Shown here in pieces: positions 60,260 to 64,000 of a stretch of 64,000 bases of DNA. A program made the position numbers and the translations under genes. How positions within the stretch are numbered: position 1 is the first letter of the stretch; every line of letters begins with the position of its first letter. The stretch is from Mycolicibacterium chubuense NBB4 (GTDB lineage: Bacteria > Actinomycetota > Actinomycetes > Mycobacteriales > Mycobacteriaceae), in the NCBI RefSeq assembly GCF_000266905.1, contig NC_018027.1:4774001-4838000 (forward strand), written 5' to 3'. Under the pieces are notes generated by a model, which saw only the letters and a list, made by a program, of their open reading frames with translations, was not told the DNA's origin and searched no databases.

Positions 60260-62341
60260 CTACGCGGTGCCGGCCAGGGCGAACGGCAGGACTGCGGTGG
60301 CGCCCGCCGCGCGCAAAACCCGGGCGGCCATCGTGATCGTCCATCCGGTGTCGGTCATGTCGTCGACCAGCAACACCGGGCCGGCTCCGGGCCCAAGGGC
60401 GGCCGGTGGTGCCCAGGATCCGTTCAACGCGGCCACGCGATACGCCGAGTTCGCCGCGGTCACAGGCCGGCGTTCGGGCGCGTACTGCAGCGTGCCGAGG
60501 TCGGTGAGGCGGCCGAGTTCAGCGAGCCGGGTGGCCAGCGAGGAGATCAGCACCGGGTGTGAGTCCGAGTCGAGCGCCATCACCGCGGTCGGCCGCACCT
60601 TCCAGTCCCACGCCGCCAGCACCTTCACCGCGGCCGCCGCCACGTCGTCGGGCACCTCGCCGTCGGGCCCGTCGAGCAGTGCGCGCAGCCGAGCACCCCA
60701 GCCGAGGTCGGTCAGCCGGCCGATGACCCGACCGGACTCGGGGCCGTCGGCGATCCGGCCGGACAAGTCGAGGCCGAGCTTGCCCAGCCCCGACGGCCAC
60801 TGCTTGCGCGGTGCCAGCTCGACGCCGGGCCGCATCAGCGCTCGCCTGGTGTCCTCGGCGGCGGCCGCGTCGACGTCGGCGCTGTAGCGTGCGCCGGTGC
60901 AGTTGTCGCAGCGGCCGCACCGCTCGTCAGCCGCGAGATCCGGGTCGTCGAGTTGACGTCGCAGGAACGCCATGCGGCAGTCATCCGTCCTCTGGTAGTC
61001 GAGCATCGCCTGCTGCTCACGCTTGCGCGCCTCATCGAGACGGCGATACCGCGGTTCGTCGTACTCCCACGCCGCACCGGTGCCGACCCAGCCTCCTTTC
61101 ACGCGGCGCACCGCGCCGTCGACGTCGAGCACCTTGAGCACCATCTCCAACCGGGACCTGCCGAGGTCCACCAGTGGTTCGAGCGCCGGCGTCGACAGCG
61201 GACGCTCCGTCTCGAGTTCACGAATCACCTTGCGCACCAGGGCCTCCGAAGGGAAGGCCACGGAGGCGAAGTAACTCCAGACATCCTGGTCCTCCCGCCC
61301 GGGGAGCAGGATCACCTCGGCCTTCTCGGTCGCACGACCGGCGCGGCCGACCTGCTGGTAGTAGGCGATCGGCGAGGACGGCGCACCGAGATGCACGACG
61401 AAGCCGAGGTCGGGTTTGTCGAAGCCCATGCCGAGCGCAGACGTCGCGACCAGCGCCTTGACGCGGTTGGCGAGCAGGTCCGCCTCGAGTTGCTCGCGTT
61501 CGGCGGTCTCGGTGGAACCGGTGTAGGCGGCGACGGGGAAGCCCTGCTCCCGCAGAAGTGCGGCCACATCGTGCGCCTGAGCTACCGTCAACGTGTAGAC
61601 GATGCCCGAGCCGGGCAGCGCATCGAGGTGCGCGGCAAGCCAGGCCGCGCGCTGCGCCGGGTTGCCCGCGTGCACCACCGACAGGTGCAGCGACTCGCGG
61701 TCGAGCCCGCCGCGCAGGACGAGCGTGTCCTGTCCCCCGACCCCCAACTGCGTGGCGACGTCGTCGACGACGCGGTCGTTGGCGGTGGCCGTGGTGGCCA
61801 GCACGGGGACGTCGGCGCCGAGGTCGGCGATCAGCGTGCGGATGCGCCGGTAGTCGGGGCGGAAGTCGTGCCCCCAGTCGGACACGCAGTGCGCCTCGTC
61901 GACGACCACCAGCCCGGCGTCACGCGCCAGCGCGGGCAACACCTGGTCGCGGAAGTCGGGGTTGTTCAACCGTTCCGGGCTCACGAGGAGCACGTCGAGC
62001 TCGCCACTCCGCACCCGCTGGTGGATCTCGTCCCAGTCGGTGACGTTGCTCGAGTTGATCGTGGCCGCGTGGACGCCCGCGCGATCCGCGGCGGCGACCT
62101 GATTGCGCATCAGCGCGAGCAGCGGCGACACGATCACCGTGGCGCCGTGTCCTCCGGCTCTCAGCAGCTTGGCGGCGATGAAGTACACGGCCGACTTGCC
62201 CCAGCCGGTGCGCTGCACGACGAGCGCACGCCGGCGATGCACGACCAGCGCTTCGATCGCCGTCCACTGGTCGTCGCGCAGCCGTGCGTCCGGACCGGCC
62301 AGCTGCTCGAGGATCTCCTGGGCGTCAGCGCGGGTTGCCAT
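60260..62341 (-). CDS. RecQ-family DNA helicase with C-terminal phosphoribosyltransferase-like domain
   Basis: A 693-residue SF2 helicase. Walker A TGWGKSAVY, DEAH box VVDEAHCVSDWGHDFRPDY, motif III ATTATAND and motif VI QQVGRAGRA are all in RecQ order. A zinc-binding segment CGRCDNC follows. The C-terminal 38 residues hold LLVDDMTDTGWT, a type I phosphoribosyltransferase PRPP loop, preceded by a strand-rich region, so the protein is a helicase-PRT fusion. The start ATG 62341 (MATRADAQ) is preferred over 62383, which would enter the terminator. A DNA repair role is likely; the PRT part is unexplained. Confidence 0.88.
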   Translation of the reverse strand: MATRADAQEILEQLAGPDARLRDDQWTAIEALVVHRRRALVVQRTGWGKSAVYFIAAKLLRAGGHGATVIVSPLLALMRNQVAAADRAGVHAATINSSNVTDWDEIHQRVRSGELDVLLVSPERLNNPDFRDQVLPALARDAGLVVVDEAHCVSDWGHDFRPDYRRIRTLIADLGADVPVLATTATANDRVVDDVATQLGVGGQDTLVLRGGLDRESLHLSVVHAGNPAQRAAWLAAHLDALPGSGIVYTLTVAQAHDVAALLREQGFPVAAYTGSTETAEREQLEADLLANRVKALVATSALGMGFDKPDLGFVVHLGAPSSPIAYYQQVGRAGRATEKAEVILLPGREDQDVWSYFASVAFPSEALVRKVIRELETERPLSTPALEPLVDLGRSRLEMVLKVLDVDGAVRRVKGGWVGTGAAWEYDEPRYRRLDEARKREQQAMLDYQRTDDCRMAFLRRQLDDPDLAADERCGRCDNCTGARYSADVDAAAAEDTRRALMRPGVELAPRKQWPSGLGKLGLDLSGRIADGPESGRVIGRLTDLGWGARLRALLDGPDGEVPDDVAAAAVKVLAAWDWKVRPTAVMALDSDSHPVLISSLATRLAELGRLTDLGTLQYAPERRPVTAANSAYRVAALNGSWAPPAALGPGAGPVLLVDDMTDTGWTITMAARVLRAAGATAVLPFALAGTA

Positions 62342-62382
62342 GCGCCCATCGTGCCTGGCCCCTACGACGTCACAGAAAAGCA

Positions 62383-62416
62383 CTCACCGTGCCCACGGGA
62401 ATGTGGGCACGGTGAG
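62383..62416 (-). terminator. Rho-independent terminator of the hemophore-like gene
   Basis: Perfect 14-bp stem CTCACCGTGCCCAC / GTGGGCACGGTGAG with a 6-base loop. On the minus strand it is followed by TGCTTTTCTG. It lies 27 bases after the stop at 62443 and insulates the helicase gene behind it. Confidence 0.8.
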
Positions 62417-62442
62417 CGTATTCAGTTACGAGGTGATGTCCC

Positions 62443-62970
62443 TCAGGCCATCGGCTGCGCCGGCGTTGCGGGGCTCTCCGCCGGGGCCGGGCCGGTCGGG
62501 GCGCCCGGAGTCGCGGGCTCTCCCGGGGCAGCCGGCGTCTGTGCCGGCACACCGGTGTCGCTGACGCTCCAGACTGCCTGCGCCACCGCCGTCGGCGTCA
62601 ACTTCACGTTGCAGCGGTCGTTGAGCGCGCTGACCGGCTGGTGAATCGCCTTCAGCTGGTCCTCGACCTGCGGGTTCTGCGCGAAGAACGTACGGTAGGC
62701 CTGCTCAGCCTGCGGCTGGGGCTCCGTCGAGATCTCCGTCAGCGCCTGGTTGGTCTGCGGGTTCGCGGTCAGGTAGGCACCCTCCGAAGCGGTCGCCGCG
62801 CTCACGGTTCCCGCCACGCTGGCGGCCGAGCAGTCAGGCCCGGGGGCCGGGGCCGGGGCCGGCTGAGCACTCGCCACAGGGGCGAGGATCGCCGCCGAAC
62901 CGAAAGCGAGCAGGCCACCGGCGAACATGCCGAACAGGCCGCGCCGCACAGTGTTAGCGGACGTGGTCAT
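62443..62970 (-). CDS. Secreted hemophore-like protein (Rv0203-type family)
   Basis: A 175-residue exported protein starting MTTSANTVRRGLFGMFAGG (ATG 62970, AGGAG eight bases upstream; the GTG at 62979 is too close to it). The signal peptide ends APVASAQPAP. The mature core is helical, with one Cys in GPDCSAASVAG and one in LNDRCNV that could form a disulfide, as in the small mycobacterial heme-binding hemophore-like family. The tail is a Pro/Ala/Gly-rich linker. Heme binding is inferred from the family. No sterol link is visible. Confidence 0.75.
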   Translation of the reverse strand: MTTSANTVRRGLFGMFAGGLLAFGSAAILAPVASAQPAPAPAPGPDCSAASVAGTVSAATASEGAYLTANPQTNQALTEISTEPQPQAEQAYRTFFAQNPQVEDQLKAIHQPVSALNDRCNVKLTPTAVAQAVWSVSDTGVPAQTPAAPGEPATPGAPTGPAPAESPATPAQPMA

Positions 62971-63122
62971 AGAAATCACTCCTCACGGTCTGCGATCAGT
63001 CGGTCGCATCCAAGGCGTAACCAGAGCGCGGGGATCGCTAAACACGCGCGGTGCGGTCAAAGCATCCGTGGAGGAGGTATCTCCGCAGTTCAGAGCCGTT
63101 GCAGAGCAGATCAGAAAAAGTT

Positions 63123-64000
63123 CTAGGTCGCGGCGTCCATTTCGCGTTTGATTTCCAGGGCGATGTCGATGAGTTGGTCTTCCTGGCCGCCGATGAGCTT
63201 GCGCTGGCCGGCGCGGTGGAGCAGCTTGTGCGCCGGCACGCCGTAGCGTTCGGACTGGCGGATGGCGTGTTTGAGGAAGCTGGAGTAGACGCCGGAGTAG
63301 CCCATGATCAGCGCGTTGCGGTCCAGTAGGCATTCGGCGGGCATGGCGGGGGCGACGACCTCTTCGGCGGCGTCGGCGATGTCGAAGAAGTCGATGCCGG
63401 TCTTGACCCCGATCTTGTCGAACACCCCGATCAGCGCCTCGACCGGCGCGTTGCCCGCCCCGGCGCCGAAGCGGCGGCAGGAGCCGTCGATCTGTTTGGC
63501 CCCGGCACGCACCGCCTCGATGGAGTTGGCCACCCCGAGCCCGAGGTTCTCGTGGCCGTGGAAGCCCACCTGCGCGTCATCGCCCAGTTCGGCCACCAGC
63601 GCCGCGACCCGGTCGCGCACGCCTTCGAGCACCAACGCCCCTGCGGAGTCCACCACGTACACGCACTGACAGCCCGCATCGGCCATGATCCGGGCCTGGG
63701 CGGCCAGCTTGTCCGGGGAGATGGTGTGGCTCATCATCAGGAACCCGACGGTTTCCAGGCCGAGTTCGCGGGCCAGCCCGAAGTGCTGGATCGACACGTC
63801 GGCCTCGGTGCAATGCGTGGCGATGCGGCAGATCGACCCGCCGTTGTTCTGCGCCTCCTTGATGTCCTCCTTGGTGCCCACACCCGGCAGCATCAGGAAC
63901 GCGATCTTGGATTCGGTGGCGGTCTCGGCGGCCAGCTTGATCAGCTCCTGCTCCGGGGTCTTGGAGAACCCGTAGTTAAAGCTCGACCCGCCCAGCCCGT
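63123..64000 (-). CDS. hsaF: 4-hydroxy-2-oxovalerate aldolase HsaF, cut by the right edge
   Basis: The frame is open to base 64000; the N-terminus lies outside. The visible 290 or so residues are the DmpG/HsaF TIM barrel with its communication domain. Motifs: [16 protein letters not shown] with metal-binding His residues, [15 protein letters not shown] and the C-terminal [11 protein letters not shown]. HsaF cleaves 4-hydroxy-2-oxo acids from rings A and D of sterols to pyruvate and an aldehyde, channelled to HsaG. It is syntenic with Rv3534c and marks the start of the hsa genes. Confidence 0.93.
   Translation of the reverse strand, partial: GLGGSSFNYGFSKTPEQELIKLAAETATESKIAFLMLPGVGTKEDIKEAQNNGGSICRIATHCTEADVSIQHFGLARELGLETVGFLMMSHTISPDKLAAQARIMADAGCQCVYVVDSAGALVLEGVRDRVAALVAELGDDAQVGFHGHENLGLGVANSIEAVRAGAKQIDGSCRRFGAGAGNAPVEALIGVFDKIGVKTGIDFFDIADAAEEVVAPAMPAECLLDRNALIMGYSGVYSSFLKHAIRQSERYGVPAHKLLHRAGQRKLIGGQEDQLIDIALEIKREMDAAT

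Noticed and set aside
63050..63125. AGTTCTAG sequence just beyond the hsaF stop as a KstR box
   Set aside because: Only one half-site (GTTCTAG) is present; the AAC half at the correct spacing is missing.

Overview
This window is high-GC (visibly about two-thirds G+C) actinobacterial DNA from a mycobacterium, most likely a fast-growing environmental Mycolicibacterium. The basis is gene content and order. An mce4 sterol-import operon, otsA, fdxD-fadE26-fadE27-fadD17, ilvX, fadD19-echA19, cyp142, ltp4-ltp3, kshA and the start of the hsa region follow the same order as the M. tuberculosis Rv3489-Rv3534c cholesterol region. The PE/PPE genes of M. tuberculosis are absent and other material sits in their place. 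Homology statements rest on reading the proteins and on remembered synteny, not on database searches.

Layout. 1-1.4 kb: the end of a DUF4185 protein and a VanX-type dipeptidase. 1.5-7.1 kb: an XdhC factor and a four-gene CoxL-G-M-S molybdenum hydroxylase operon of unknown substrate. 7.2-10.6 kb: an SDR with a perfect KstR operator, an enoyl-CoA hydratase, a 54-residue protein and otsA. 10.6-22.5 kb: the complete minus-strand mce4 operon, with hsd4A and fdxD upstream. 22.6-30.9 kb: a six-gene plus-strand unit fadE26-fadE27-fadD17-second ligase-kstD-like-kshA-like. 31-33.7 kb: a DUF222/HNH protein and an IS110 transposase. 33.7-38.9 kb: fadD19 and three co-directional genes ending in ilvX. 39-47.2 kb: echA19, an ADC-like gene with cyp142, and the DUF35-like/ltp4/ltp3/LLM operon. 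47.2-50.9 kb: an MFS/TetR pair, kshA and a small gene with an apparent frameshift. 51-55.7 kb: a four-gene exopolysaccharide cassette. 56.2-59.3 kb: a KstR-controlled operon (sulfotransferase, SDR, DUF1214/1254). 59.3-64 kb: IclR, a RecQ-like helicase fused to a phosphoribosyltransferase domain, a hemophore-like secreted protein and truncated hsaF.

How it works together. Mce4 imports sterol. CYP142 and FadD19 oxidise and CoA-activate the C8 side chain. FadE26/FadE27, EchA19, Hsd4A, FadD17 and the Ltp3/Ltp4 aldolase-like pair shorten it. KstD and KshA open the ring system, and HsaF acts on the late ring fragments. Nine matches to the KstR operator pattern T-nn-AAC-nn-GTT-nn-A were read by eye, one of them imperfect. 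They sit before the SDR at 7.2 kb, mce4 (two), fdxD/fadE26, fadD19/echA19, the ADC gene/cyp142, the DUF35-like/LLM pair, kshA and the DUF1214/1254 operon.

The parts that look least ordinary are: a sterol ring-opening kstD/kshA pair fused translationally onto a side-chain operon; an exopolysaccharide operon (HexNAc-type UDP-sugar dehydrogenase, processive GT2, 33-residue membrane protein, PgaB-like deacetylase) embedded in the sterol regulon; a short dispersed repeat that has apparently inserted in frame into cyp142; an in-frame 27-bp minisatellite in the ADC-like gene; and a KstR box placed exactly between the -35 and -10 of the mce4 promoter.
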